DNA of 64,000 bases. It comes from CAYGBW01 sp964348185 (GTDB lineage: Bacteria > Desulfobacterota > BSN033 > WVXP01). Each line of letters begins with the position of its first letter. The first letter of the stretch is position 1. A program made the position numbers and the translations under genes. The stretch covers positions 1 to 64,000 of the forward strand of contig CAYGBW010000093.1 of the NCBI GenBank assembly GCA_964348185.1, written 5' to 3'. Below, in pieces: positions 33,127 through 42,029 of this stretch. A model generated the notes under the pieces. The model was not told the origin of the DNA and searched no databases. It worked only from the letters and a program-made list of their open reading frames with translations.

Positions 33127-35100
33127 CTATTGTGAGAGGATATCGTCCTGGGTCACTCGGACCATCTCCTCTGTGGTTGTTATTCCGCTGAGCACCTTCC
33201 TGGCACCATCCTGGCGAAGGGACAGCATGCCTCGTTTCATGGCCATCTTCTTGATGGCACTCGAGTCAGTGCGCTTCATGACCAGGGTGCGAATATCCTC
33301 GTTGACCACGAGAAGTTCGAATATGCCGGTTCTTCCGGAATAGCCTGTCATCATACATTGGGCACATCCCACGGCCCGGTAGAGTTTCCTGTCCCCCAGT
33401 TCATCTCTTTCAATCCCCAGCCCCCCCAGCTCCTGAGAGGAAGGGACGTAAGGTTCTCGGCAGTTGTGACAGAGGATCCGAACGAGCCTCTGGGCCATGA
33501 TCGCCAGAATCGAAGAGGAAACCAGAAAGGACTCAATTCCCATATCGATCAGACGGGTGATGGCCCCAGCCGAGTCGTTGGTGTGGAGGGTGCTGAAAAC
33601 CAAGTGTCCAGTCAGGGATGCCTGGATGGCGATTTCTGCGGTTTCCAGATCCCGTACCTCTCCGACCATTATCACGTCCGGGTCCTGCCTCACAATGGAT
33701 CGGAGCCCGTTGGCAAAAGTGAGATCGATCTTTGGATTGACCTGAATCTGGCCGATCCCTTTGATCTGATACTCGATAGGATCTTCAACGGTGATGATGT
33801 TTTTGTCAGGTGAGTTGATCCGGGTGAGGGCGGCATAAAGGGTCGTGGTCTTTCCGCTTCCCGTTGGTCCTGTGAGGAGAATGATCCCATGGGGGCTGTG
33901 AATCAATCGACTGAATGTCTCAAGCTTGTCCCCTGAAAAGCCGATGTCCTCGAGTTTGAGAAGGGTGCTGGTCTTGTCGAGGAGTCTCATGACGATCCGC
34001 TCCCCATGGGAAGTGGGGACCACGGAGACCCGGATGTCGACATCCCTGCCCGCAATCTTGATTCGAATTCTTCCGTCCTGGGGAAGCCGCTTCTCGGCAA
34101 TGTTCAGCCCCGCCATCACCTTGGTCCGGGAGATGATGCTAGGCTGAATCCGTTTGGGGAGACTCAGCACATTGTAAAGGATGCCGTCGATCCGGTAACG
34201 AACCACGAGATCCTTTTCGAAGGGCTCCACATGGACATCACTGGCCTTCTGTTTCACAGCCTGATAGAGCATGGAATTGACCAGGCGGATGATGGGAGCC
34301 TCGTCCGAGGCATCCAGCAGGTCCGCGGGCTCTTCGAGATCATACGACAGGGCGTCCAGGTTGAGATCATCATCGATGTCTTCGATAATCTGCTGGGCCG
34401 TGTCTGAGTCCCTTTCGTAGATCCGATTGATGGTTTCGATAATCGTTGCCGAAGTAGCGAGAACCGGGACCACATTGCAGCCCAGAAGGAGACGGATATC
34501 ATCGAGGGGAAAGACGGCGAGGGGATCGGCGATGGCGACCTCCACCGACTCATCCCGCTTGTTTATGGGAAGAATCTCGTATTTCTTGGCAAAGTGTATG
34601 GGGATGTTGGCAATCAGTTCCCCATCGATGTCAACATCCTTGAGATGGGAGACAAAGGGGAGCCCCAGCTGCTTTCCCAGAGCCTTTAGAAGATCCCTCT
34701 CGTTGATGTGGCCGAGTCTGATCAACACCTCTCCCAGGGGGGATCCCTTTTCCTGCTGGACTTCCAGGGCCTCGTCTAGCTGCTCCCGGTTGATCAGAGC
34801 CTGGTTCAGAAGCATCTCTCCCAAAAGCTGGTGTTTGAGGGACACCTTGCTAAAGTCATGGGATGAGTCGACCGGGGTTTCGTCCATGGGGGAGGGAGGA
34901 GGTTCTGGAGATTCCTCCACAGATGCCGGGAGGATATGGTCTGCCTTGAGCGGTTCACCTGGAGAGGCGCCGGACGAGGGTGTCTCCCCTTCCTGATGCT
35001 CAGGATGAAGCTCCGGCCTTTCGATCTCCGTTTTGAGGAGACGATCAAGAACCCGGCGGGTTCTCTCGACCCCCTTGAGCCTTTCAGCTTCTCTATCCAA
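33127..35100 (-). CDS. gspE: Type II secretion ATPase GspE
   Basis: About 657 residues. An acidic, Pro-rich N-terminal linker (about 20-90) precedes a GspE N-domain of the MshEN type (LGEMLLNQALINREQLDEALEVQ). The ATPase core has Walker A GPTGSGKTTTLY, an Asp box, Walker B and His box (GEVRDLETAEIAIQASLTGH, split as seen), and the zinc-binding CHNC and CAQC pairs. The start is uncertain: TTG at 35100 overlaps the parA-like stop by 8 bp and is adopted here; the frame stays open upstream to 35196 inside that gene, and no good ribosome binding site decides between them. Confidence 0.92.
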   Translation of the reverse strand: MDREAERLKGVERTRRVLDRLLKTEIERPELHPEHQEGETPSSGASPGEPLKADHILPASVEESPEPPPSPMDETPVDSSHDFSKVSLKHQLLGEMLLNQALINREQLDEALEVQQEKGSPLGEVLIRLGHINERDLLKALGKQLGLPFVSHLKDVDIDGELIANIPIHFAKKYEILPINKRDESVEVAIADPLAVFPLDDIRLLLGCNVVPVLATSATIIETINRIYERDSDTAQQIIEDIDDDLNLDALSYDLEEPADLLDASDEAPIIRLVNSMLYQAVKQKASDVHVEPFEKDLVVRYRIDGILYNVLSLPKRIQPSIISRTKVMAGLNIAEKRLPQDGRIRIKIAGRDVDIRVSVVPTSHGERIVMRLLDKTSTLLKLEDIGFSGDKLETFSRLIHSPHGIILLTGPTGSGKTTTLYAALTRINSPDKNIITVEDPIEYQIKGIGQIQVNPKIDLTFANGLRSIVRQDPDVIMVGEVRDLETAEIAIQASLTGHLVFSTLHTNDSAGAITRLIDMGIESFLVSSSILAIMAQRLVRILCHNCREPYVPSSQELGGLGIERDELGDRKLYRAVGCAQCMMTGYSGRTGIFELLVVNEDIRTLVMKRTDSSAIKKMAMKRGMLSLRQDGARKVLSGITTTEEMVRVTQDDILSQ

Positions 35101-35932
35101 CTTCCATGATCTCCCTAGCGAGATTGAAGTAGTCCCGACATCCCGGAGAGTATCGATCGTACTCGAAAATGGACTGCCCCACCCGGGTGGCCTCATTCAA
35201 TCGGGTGTTCTTCCGGACCACTGTCTTGAGAAGATCCTTCCCAAAGAGTCGCTCAAGTCTCGCCTTTTGCAACTGAGCTTCCCGAAGCTGTTTCTCGAAA
35301 AACGTGATCAGAAAGAATATCCTAATCTCGAGAAAGAGGGCATCGATCAGGGCATCGATCGTCTCGGTGACCTTCAAAAGGCCGTGTATCGACAAAAAGG
35401 CCGGGGTAACCGGAATGATCACAATTTGGCTCGCCACGAGGGCGTTGAGGGTGAGCAAGCCCAGAGATGGAGGGCAGTCGATCACGATGTAACCGTAACG
35501 CTCCCCAAGTGGGTCGAGAAGGTGCTTCAGGCGGCTTTCTCTGTTTTCACCCCGGGCCAGTTCCAATTCCGCGCTGGCCAAATCGATATTGGCAGGAAGA
35601 ACGTCCAAATTAGACTTCACCGGAACAATGGCCCTATCGATCGGACATCCCCCATTGACGAGCACATCGTATACCGAACGCTCCAGGGCTTCCGTCTTGA
35701 TGCCCAACCCCACCCCGCTGTGCCCCTGAGGATCGATATCGACCAGAAGGGTTCTGCGACCGTGTGCTGCCAGGAAAGCGGAGAGGTTGATGGACGTCAC
35801 GGTTTTCCCCACCCCACCCTTCTGGTTGCAGATGGCGATGGTTCGACGACGCTCGGGAGCATGGACCCTCTCGACGGCTCCCAACCAGTGTTTCAAGGTG
35901 TCGATCCTATCGTTTGAAGTCCCACCGGTCAT
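35093..35932 (-). CDS. ParA/Soj-type ATPase inside the type II secretion operon
   Basis: A 279-residue ParA-family ATPase. It has the deviant Walker A motif CNQKGGVGKTVTSINL (about 34-49), DIDPQGHSGVGL and IVIDCPPSLGLLTLNAL, as in chromosomal Soj. No helix-turn-helix precedes the core and no ParB gene or parS site is visible. It lies between gspD and gspE on the same strand, and its stop overlaps the gspE start region. A role in placing the secretion machine, like MinD/ParA-type ATPases that place pili or flagella, is inference from position. Confidence 0.9.
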   Translation of the reverse strand: MTGGTSNDRIDTLKHWLGAVERVHAPERRRTIAICNQKGGVGKTVTSINLSAFLAAHGRRTLLVDIDPQGHSGVGLGIKTEALERSVYDVLVNGGCPIDRAIVPVKSNLDVLPANIDLASAELELARGENRESRLKHLLDPLGERYGYIVIDCPPSLGLLTLNALVASQIVIIPVTPAFLSIHGLLKVTETIDALIDALFLEIRIFFLITFFEKQLREAQLQKARLERLFGKDLLKTVVRKNTRLNEATRVGQSIFEYDRYSPGCRDYFNLAREIMEVG

Positions 35933-35975
35933 CAGAGTCTTACCCTCTTCTGTCCCTCCTGATCCTCTGGGACCC

Positions 35976-38009
35976 TCACTCCCGGAGGCCTTCGTCTTGG
36001 ATAATCTCCTCGGGTTCTATCTGCCACAGGTCGCTTGCCACATCCGCTTTCAGTTCTTCGGCGATCGCGCTCTCTTCCAGGAACCTTCCCATCCTGTCTC
36101 GTTTCTCCTTATAGAACCCCTCCAGATCCCTACTCGTCCGGATGATGTGAGGGGTGAGGATGATCAGGAGACTGACCTTTCTGCTTTTTTTCTGGTTTGC
36201 CCGGAAGAGATATCCGAGGAGGGGAACATCCCCCAACCACGGAACCTTGTTGACCGTGTCGGAATGGTCATCTGACACCAGTCCCCCGATGACGACCGTC
36301 TGGTGATCCCTTACCACCACGGTGGTCTTGGCCGAGCGCACCAAGGTGGTCAGATCCACGGCCCCTTCGACCGTCCCGGCGGGCTGAACATTGGAGACCT
36401 CCTGATAGATGTTGAGCTTGACAAAATCCCCTTCACTGATCTGGGGGGTGAGCCGAAGGACCACGCCCACGTCCTTCCGCTCGATCTCTTCAACCGGAAA
36501 ACCGCTGGCAGTGGCCGTTGTCCTGACCAAAAAGGGGACATTTTCAGCCACCACGAGTTCGGCCTCCTCGTTGTCGGTGGTCAGAAGATGGGGAGTGAAA
36601 AGGATATTGGCATCCGTCTCGGTTTGGAGCGCCCGAATCAGGGCACCGACATTGAGAAACGTGACCCCTCCAAAGGTGATGGTCCCATCGGCTGCTCCGA
36701 GAATGAGGCCCTGAGTCGAGAATGGGTTCTCCAGGGGGGTCTCAAAGGTCGTCGCTCCAAAAACCGAAGTGCTCGCCTCACTGGAATCCTTGGCGAGGTC
36801 GTCGGGAACGTGTTTGAACTCTACCCCCAGATCGCGGAGCTTGTCCATCCTGACCTCCATGATGACCCCCTCCACAAAGACCTGGAGCCTACGGATGTCG
36901 AGGTATTCGATCACCGCTTTCAAGACTTCAAAATCCTGGGGAGAGGCGGTGATCACCAGGGAATTGGTCGCCTTGTCCGGGGTGATCACCACGTCTCCAG
37001 CCAATTCGATGCGTTTCTGGCCTGGGGCTGCCACCTTTTGGCCCGCTGCTGTGATCTGTTTCAGGGTCTGTGCCAGTTCTTCGCCGTCGGCGTTTTTCAG
37101 ATAGACCACGTTTATCCTGCCCTTCCCCTTGGGGGGAGGGACATCCAGCTTCTCGACGACGCTCCTAATCTGACGGGTATCATCCGCGCTGGCCACGACA
37201 ACCAGAGAATTGGTTCTATCGTCAGGGATGATCTTGACCACCTGTTTGGTACTCACCCCCGTGACCGCAGGGGTCTGGGCCCTCCTTGCAGGCCTTGCAG
37301 GCCTCGGAGCAGGGGCCGGCCTGATCTCGAAGATGGAGAGCAACTCAGACGCGAGCTCCTTGGCACTGGCAAATTGCAGGGGCAAGACAGAGATTTCGAC
37401 CTGATATCCCTCCACGTCCAACTCTTCCAAGATGTTGAGGACCTTGCGGACATTGGGGATCGAGTCGGTGAGGATGATGTCGTTTGTGTAGGCGTACGTG
37501 ACCAGGCTGCTCTCCCTGGAGAGGAGGGGTTTGATCACGGGAGTTACGCTATCGGCATCGATGTAATTCATGTGGATGATTCGGGTGACAAACTGCTCTC
37601 CTCTGAGGGCCCTCCTCTCCCAGTCCGGTATCGTATCGATCCCACTCGATTTGGCCTCTCTGGCGGGAACGATTTTGGTGATCGGGCCGGCAGGAACCGT
37701 GGTATACCCCTCCACTTCCAGAATGGATTCGAACATCCGGTAGGCCTCTTCAATTGTGATCTTGGTGGGAGAAATGACCGTCACCTGCCCCTTGACCTTA
37801 CTGTCGACAATGAAGTTCTTTCCGGTGAGCTCACTGATAAACTTGATCACCACCCGAAGATCGGTGTCCTGGAAATTAACCGTAATGAGTCCCTTGCCTC
37901 TGACTTGCTCGGCTCCCACATCGATGGTCTTGGTGGAAAGGAGTGCCCCAACCAGAAGCCCCAACACGATCCAAGACCTCAAGATCCGACTGAATTTGTC
38001 CCTTCTCAT
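35976..38009 (-). CDS. gspD: Type II secretion secretin GspD
   Basis: A 677-residue outer-membrane secretin. It has a signal peptide (1-32), an N0 domain (VNFQDTDLRVVIKFISELTGKNFI), repeated N1-N3 domains with an Ala/Pro/Arg-rich insert at about 237-253, and the secretin core with VPFLVRTT, the conserved VGVVLRLTPQIS and KTTVVVRDHQTVVIGGL, and the final VPLLGYLF. The C-terminal tail beyond PHIIR is about 60 residues and may hold a pilotin-binding site. gspC lies 18 bp upstream. Confidence 0.97.
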   Translation of the reverse strand: MRRDKFSRILRSWIVLGLLVGALLSTKTIDVGAEQVRGKGLITVNFQDTDLRVVIKFISELTGKNFIVDSKVKGQVTVISPTKITIEEAYRMFESILEVEGYTTVPAGPITKIVPAREAKSSGIDTIPDWERRALRGEQFVTRIIHMNYIDADSVTPVIKPLLSRESSLVTYAYTNDIILTDSIPNVRKVLNILEELDVEGYQVEISVLPLQFASAKELASELLSIFEIRPAPAPRPARPARRAQTPAVTGVSTKQVVKIIPDDRTNSLVVVASADDTRQIRSVVEKLDVPPPKGKGRINVVYLKNADGEELAQTLKQITAAGQKVAAPGQKRIELAGDVVITPDKATNSLVITASPQDFEVLKAVIEYLDIRRLQVFVEGVIMEVRMDKLRDLGVEFKHVPDDLAKDSSEASTSVFGATTFETPLENPFSTQGLILGAADGTITFGGVTFLNVGALIRALQTETDANILFTPHLLTTDNEEAELVVAENVPFLVRTTATASGFPVEEIERKDVGVVLRLTPQISEGDFVKLNIYQEVSNVQPAGTVEGAVDLTTLVRSAKTTVVVRDHQTVVIGGLVSDDHSDTVNKVPWLGDVPLLGYLFRANQKKSRKVSLLIILTPHIIRTSRDLEGFYKEKRDRMGRFLEESAIAEELKADVASDLWQIEPEEIIQDEGLRE

Positions 38010-38027
38010 CCCTTCACCAACCCCTGC

Positions 38028-38948
38028 CTATTTCAGGTCGTAATTCAAAGTCTGTTCCCTTCCTCCGCGGAGGATTTCGACAGAGATCGACTGACCGCCC
38101 TCCAACCCTTGATAGACTTCAATAGCCTTCTGCGGGTCATCCAGGGAGACGCCGTTGATTCGGCGGACAACATCGCCGTTTCGCAGGCCCAGTCTGTTGA
38201 GGAGGCTTCCCCGTTTGATCGAGAGAAGCTTGAAGCCGTCCGGTTTCTCATCGGTGAAGTTTGGGACGATTCGAACCTCGGTCATCAGTTGACTCAGGTT
38301 GGACTTGGCCGATTCCATCTCCTCACGGGAAATGGACCAGCGATTCGACCCAAGCCTTCGAACGCCCCTCCCTGCAACCGTGCTCGGTCCACCCGAAGAT
38401 GCCATCCTCTTGGGTGGTGCTCGTGACGTTTTCTCCTCCACAGAAAGCTCCAGGATCTCCTTTTTCCCTTCCCGAAGAAGGACGACTCGATCCTGAAAGA
38501 TCTGGACCAACTTGGCCTCACCGAGAATCATGTCCCCGATGCGATAGAGGTCCTGCTTTCTGCCCCGTCTGTCTTGGATGACAGCAAAAGAGTCACCCCC
38601 ATCTCGGACCGCCGTTCCCTGGAGCTTCACATTCAGAGGCGTCTTGGCCAGATTGATGGCCTGGTCAGAAGGGTCCGGTTTCGACGCCGGAGGTTTCTCT
38701 CCGGGTGGGGGCTCTTCGACCACCGCGTGAAAGATGTTCTTTTTGAGAATTACGGCATAATCGGACCGACGCTTTGTCTGTCTCTTGAGGGGCTTAGAGG
38801 ACCGTTGCGTGGGGTGGGCGACCTCATGGAGACCCTTGTTCAGCCGGGTTTCAACAATGCGGGTCGAGACCGTGGCAAACGCCAGGGCAACCAATCCGAT
38901 CACCACAAGGTGGACGATCCAAAAATGCCTATTCAAAATCCATTCCAT
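38028..38948 (-). CDS. gspC: Type II secretion inner-membrane protein GspC
   Basis: A 306-residue GspC. One N-terminal membrane helix (about 9-27) is followed by a linker, the HR domain (LKGTAV...FAVIQDRRGRKQDLYRIGDMI) that contacts the secretin, and a C-terminal PDZ domain (KLLSIKRGSLLNRLGLRNGDVVRRINGV, split by loop). It is the first gsp gene of the minus-strand run and overlaps the end of the isochorismatase-like gene by 20 bp. Confidence 0.93.
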   Translation of the reverse strand: MEWILNRHFWIVHLVVIGLVALAFATVSTRIVETRLNKGLHEVAHPTQRSSKPLKRQTKRRSDYAVILKKNIFHAVVEEPPPGEKPPASKPDPSDQAINLAKTPLNVKLQGTAVRDGGDSFAVIQDRRGRKQDLYRIGDMILGEAKLVQIFQDRVVLLREGKKEILELSVEEKTSRAPPKRMASSGGPSTVAGRGVRRLGSNRWSISREEMESAKSNLSQLMTEVRIVPNFTDEKPDGFKLLSIKRGSLLNRLGLRNGDVVRRINGVSLDDPQKAIEVYQGLEGGQSISVEILRGGREQTLNYDLK

Positions 38949-39570
38949 TACTCGTTAACCTATCAGAATCACAACTAATTGTCAACTCCTGTCCCTCTCG
39001 GCCACCCCCGCATTTTTCCGACGAATGGGACAAGAATTCCTCCAGCGTCATGACCTGAAGCAGGGGTTCCAGGGGGGATTGCGCGTAGATGCGCACGGTC
39101 CACCGATGGATGTCAGCAGAGTAGGAGGCACAGCAATCCTCCAGGACGATGACCCTGAAGTCATGACAGATTCCGTCCATGGCCGTGGTGAGCACGCAAA
39201 CGTGAGTTGTCACCCCCACAACAGCCAGGGTATCCACCCTCCACCCCTTCAGGGTCTCCTCGAGACCGGTCTTGAAGAAAGCGCTGAAGCGCCGCTTCGG
39301 CAAAACGAGATCTCCAGGGGCAGGGAAAAGCTCATCGATCACCTCTGCGCCCGGGGTTCCCTGAATGGCGTGGGGTTTCATCTTGCCTTTGAAAATAAAG
39401 TCCTCAGGGAGATAGCTATCGCATGCAAAGACAATCGGATACTTCATCGTCCTGGCCTGGGCAATCAGCCTCTGGAGAGAGGGGAGGATGGAACGAGCCT
39501 GGGCAGAAATCGGGTATTCAGGCCTGAGGTTGTCTTTGACCATGTCCACGACAATGACAGCAGGGTTCAT
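38929..39570 (-). CDS. Isochorismatase/nicotinamidase-like cysteine hydrolase
   Basis: A 213-residue cysteine hydrolase. The catalytic triad is visible as D9 (VIVVDMVKDN), the Lys in LPKRRFSAF, and the Cys in VVGVTTHVCVLTTA with its cis-peptide Val-Thr-Thr. The metal-ligand pattern of nicotinamidase (DxH) is not seen, so the substrate is open. GGAGGAGG before the ATG is a strong ribosome binding site and sits in the last codons of the truncated tatD frame, whose stop overlaps this start as ATGA. It precedes gspC. Confidence 0.88.
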   Translation of the reverse strand: MNPAVIVVDMVKDNLRPEYPISAQARSILPSLQRLIAQARTMKYPIVFACDSYLPEDFIFKGKMKPHAIQGTPGAEVIDELFPAPGDLVLPKRRFSAFFKTGLEETLKGWRVDTLAVVGVTTHVCVLTTAMDGICHDFRVIVLEDCCASYSADIHRWTVRIYAQSPLEPLLQVMTLEEFLSHSSEKCGGGREGQELTISCDSDRLTSNGMDFE

Positions 39571-39758
39571 TCGACCTCCTCCAATCCAAAGAACTCGAAC
39601 ACGGTGCGGGAGGTGGCCAGAGCCTGGGGGCTTGAGGGAGCATCTATCCCAGCGGTGAATATGAATAGGAGGCCAGCTTTCGAGGCCCAGCTCACGACCT
39701 CACCCCGGTCCCTGTCGAACTGGGACATGCTCAGGTGGGCGTGTGAATCGATTAGCAT
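39567..39758 (-). pseudogene. Truncated TatD family hydrolase, N-terminal remnant
   Basis: A 63-codon frame beginning MLIDSHAHLSMSQFDRDR, the metal-binding start of TatD metal-dependent DNases. It keeps a TatD-like pattern to about residue 53 (AGIDAPSSPQALATSR), then ends with FEFFGLEEVE and a UGA. The other 190-200 residues of TatD, including the remaining metal ligands, are missing here, so it cannot be active. Its stop overlaps the next gene's start (ATGA). Confidence 0.7.
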
Positions 39759-39948
39759 GACATCACTTCGCGCAACCTCTCGATTGTACTGCCAAGGATA
39801 GTCCAAAGTCAACCCGTAGCAAGAACTGTTCCACCCGGTTTTGCTCGGCAGCGGTCTCGACCACCATGAGGAGGGAAGGCTCGGACCTGATAGCCGATCT
39901 CAGAACCGCCCCTAGGCACCCGGAGGGAAATATGGTAGGAATAGTTCC

Positions 39949-41928
39949 ATGATCAAGATCCAAGGACTCACCCGGTTTTACGGTCATCAAGACATCTTCA
40001 GAGACTGCAACCTCCACATCGGACCCTCCGATCGCATCGGACTCATCGGGCCAAACGGAGCAGGGAAGACCACCCTCCTCAGACTGATTCTCGGTGAGGA
40101 ACCGCTCAGTGGCGGCGAAATTTCCAGACCCAAAGACCTGAGAATCGGCTCTCTACCTCAGAACCTGGTCGATTTCAAAGGGAAAACGATTCTCGAACTG
40201 GTCACGGACACGGCTGGGGACCTGAAGAGGATCCAACGGGAACTCCATGAAACAACCCGGTCCCTGGAAAACGCCCGGATTCGCGATGAAATCGTTCGAT
40301 TGACCGAGCGTCAAGGTCGTCTCCACGAGGTTTTCGACCGCTTGGGAGGCTATCAGCTAGAAGCTCAGGCCAAAAGGATCATTCTGGGATTGGGGTTTGC
40401 CGAGAAGGACTTTGAGAGGCCCATTGAACAGCTCAGCGGGGGATGGATGATGCGGGCAGCCATGGCACGGATTCTGCTGTCGAACCCGGATTTGATCCTC
40501 CTCGATGAACCCACCAACCATCTTGATCTCGAGTCCCTGCTGTGGATGGAAGACTATCTGAAACAGAACGTCTCGGCCCTCGTCCTGGTCTCCCATGATC
40601 GTGTCTTCCTCAACAACGTGGTCACCCGGATCGTAGAGATCGATGGAGGGAAGTTGATTTCCTATGCCGGCAATTACGATTTCTACGAAGAGGAGAGAGA
40701 GAAACGATTGAAGATCCATCAGGCCGCCTATGAGAACCAGCAGGAAAAGATCCGCCAGATCGAGCGATTCATCGAGAGAAATCGGGTTCGCAAGGATCGT
40801 GCCAGGCAGGTTCAGGGCCGGATAAAAATGCTGGAGAAAATGGAACGGATCGACCCCCCCCTTCGTCATGACACCCTCGACTTTCATTTTCCCCCTCCCC
40901 CTCGGGCCCCGAAGACCCTCATTGAATTGAAGGACGTTTCCATATCGTTCAATGGGAAAAGGATCTACGACCGAATCAATCTCTCTGTTCAAAGGGGGGA
41001 CCGGATCGCCTTTCTGGGACCCAATGGAGCGGGTAAGACCACTCTCATGAAGATTCTGAGAAAAGACGTCAACTTCGAAGGGGAGAGGCGCGTGGTGACA
41101 GGGGTTCATATCGCCGCTTTTTCTCAGGAACAGATGGACCGGCTCGCTCCTCAACACACGGTGCTCCAAGAGCTTATCGCTGTGGCAGGAAATCAACCGC
41201 AAGGGCAGTTGAGAAGTCTGCTGGGTGCCTTTCTCTTCAAAGGAGACGACGTTTTCAAGAGAGTATCGATCCTCAGCGGAGGGGAGAGGAGCCGTCTCCT
41301 CCTCTGCAAGATCCTGGTGCAACCGGCTAACCTTTTGCTCCTCGACGAACCCACCAATCATCTCGACATTCCCTCCAGGAAGATCCTGGAGTTGGCCCTT
41401 CAGCGCTATGAAGGAACCCTGTGCCTCATCACCCACGACCGCCATCTGATCAACGCGGTCGCGAGAAAGGTTTGGGTCATTCGAAACCAGAAGGTAGAGA
41501 TCTATCCGGGAAATTTCGATGACTTTCAGTCAATTTGGAAGAGGGGGCAGTCTCCTCCTGCCCCGACTTGGAATGGGTCTTACCGCCATGAGAAAGTAGC
41601 TTCCGGCAAAAGGACTTCCACTCAGAAGCGGGTGGAAGCGGAATGGCGAAACCGATTCTTTCGGGAGGCAGCACCCCTGAGGGAGCGACTCACCGCATTG
41701 GAGAGAAACATCGTTGAAACGACCAAAGGGCTGGATCGAATCACCGGGCAACTGGCCAGGGAGGAGACCTACCAAGACCCTCAGAGGTCACAACAACTGA
41801 GCGAAACCTACCACCAAATGAAAACACAGGTCGCAGAGTGGACTCGCCAATGGGAGTCGACAGCCTTGGACCTGGAGGACCTGGAGGAGAGGTTTAAGGA
41901 TCTTAAACCCACCGCTGAGAATGAATGA
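39949..41928 (+). CDS. ABC-F family ATPase (Uup/EttA-like)
   Basis: A 659-residue soluble protein with two ABC domains and no membrane part. Domain one has GPNGAGKTTLLRL, LSGGWMMRAAMAR and LLDEPTNHLDLES; domain two has GPNGAGKTTLMKIL, LSGGERSRLLLCK and LLDEPTNHLDIPS. A charged linker of about 80 residues (the P-site tRNA motif region, 235-300) joins them. The C-terminal coiled coil (about 560-655) is typical of Uup/YfmR-type members. ABC-F proteins act on the ribosome, resolving stalls or giving antibiotic protection. It is a single-gene unit. Confidence 0.95.
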   Translation: MIKIQGLTRFYGHQDIFRDCNLHIGPSDRIGLIGPNGAGKTTLLRLILGEEPLSGGEISRPKDLRIGSLPQNLVDFKGKTILELVTDTAGDLKRIQRELHETTRSLENARIRDEIVRLTERQGRLHEVFDRLGGYQLEAQAKRIILGLGFAEKDFERPIEQLSGGWMMRAAMARILLSNPDLILLDEPTNHLDLESLLWMEDYLKQNVSALVLVSHDRVFLNNVVTRIVEIDGGKLISYAGNYDFYEEEREKRLKIHQAAYENQQEKIRQIERFIERNRVRKDRARQVQGRIKMLEKMERIDPPLRHDTLDFHFPPPPRAPKTLIELKDVSISFNGKRIYDRINLSVQRGDRIAFLGPNGAGKTTLMKILRKDVNFEGERRVVTGVHIAAFSQEQMDRLAPQHTVLQELIAVAGNQPQGQLRSLLGAFLFKGDDVFKRVSILSGGERSRLLLCKILVQPANLLLLDEPTNHLDIPSRKILELALQRYEGTLCLITHDRHLINAVARKVWVIRNQKVEIYPGNFDDFQSIWKRGQSPPAPTWNGSYRHEKVASGKRTSTQKRVEAEWRNRFFREAAPLRERLTALERNIVETTKGLDRITGQLAREETYQDPQRSQQLSETYHQMKTQVAEWTRQWESTALDLEDLEERFKDLKPTAENE

Positions 41929-42029
41929 TCTGGGGTGTGGATGATGAGATATGAGGTGGGAGAGGTGAGAATTGAGATCGGGTCCATCCCCGTTTCACGA
42001 ATCACCCATCATCAGGGGGACGTCGTAAA

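Noticed and set aside
36303..38426. Long plus-strand open frame (707 codons) opposite gspD
   Set aside because: Its product is low-complexity and unlike any family, and it lies antisense to the well-supported gspD and gspC. It arises from codon bias of the real genes.
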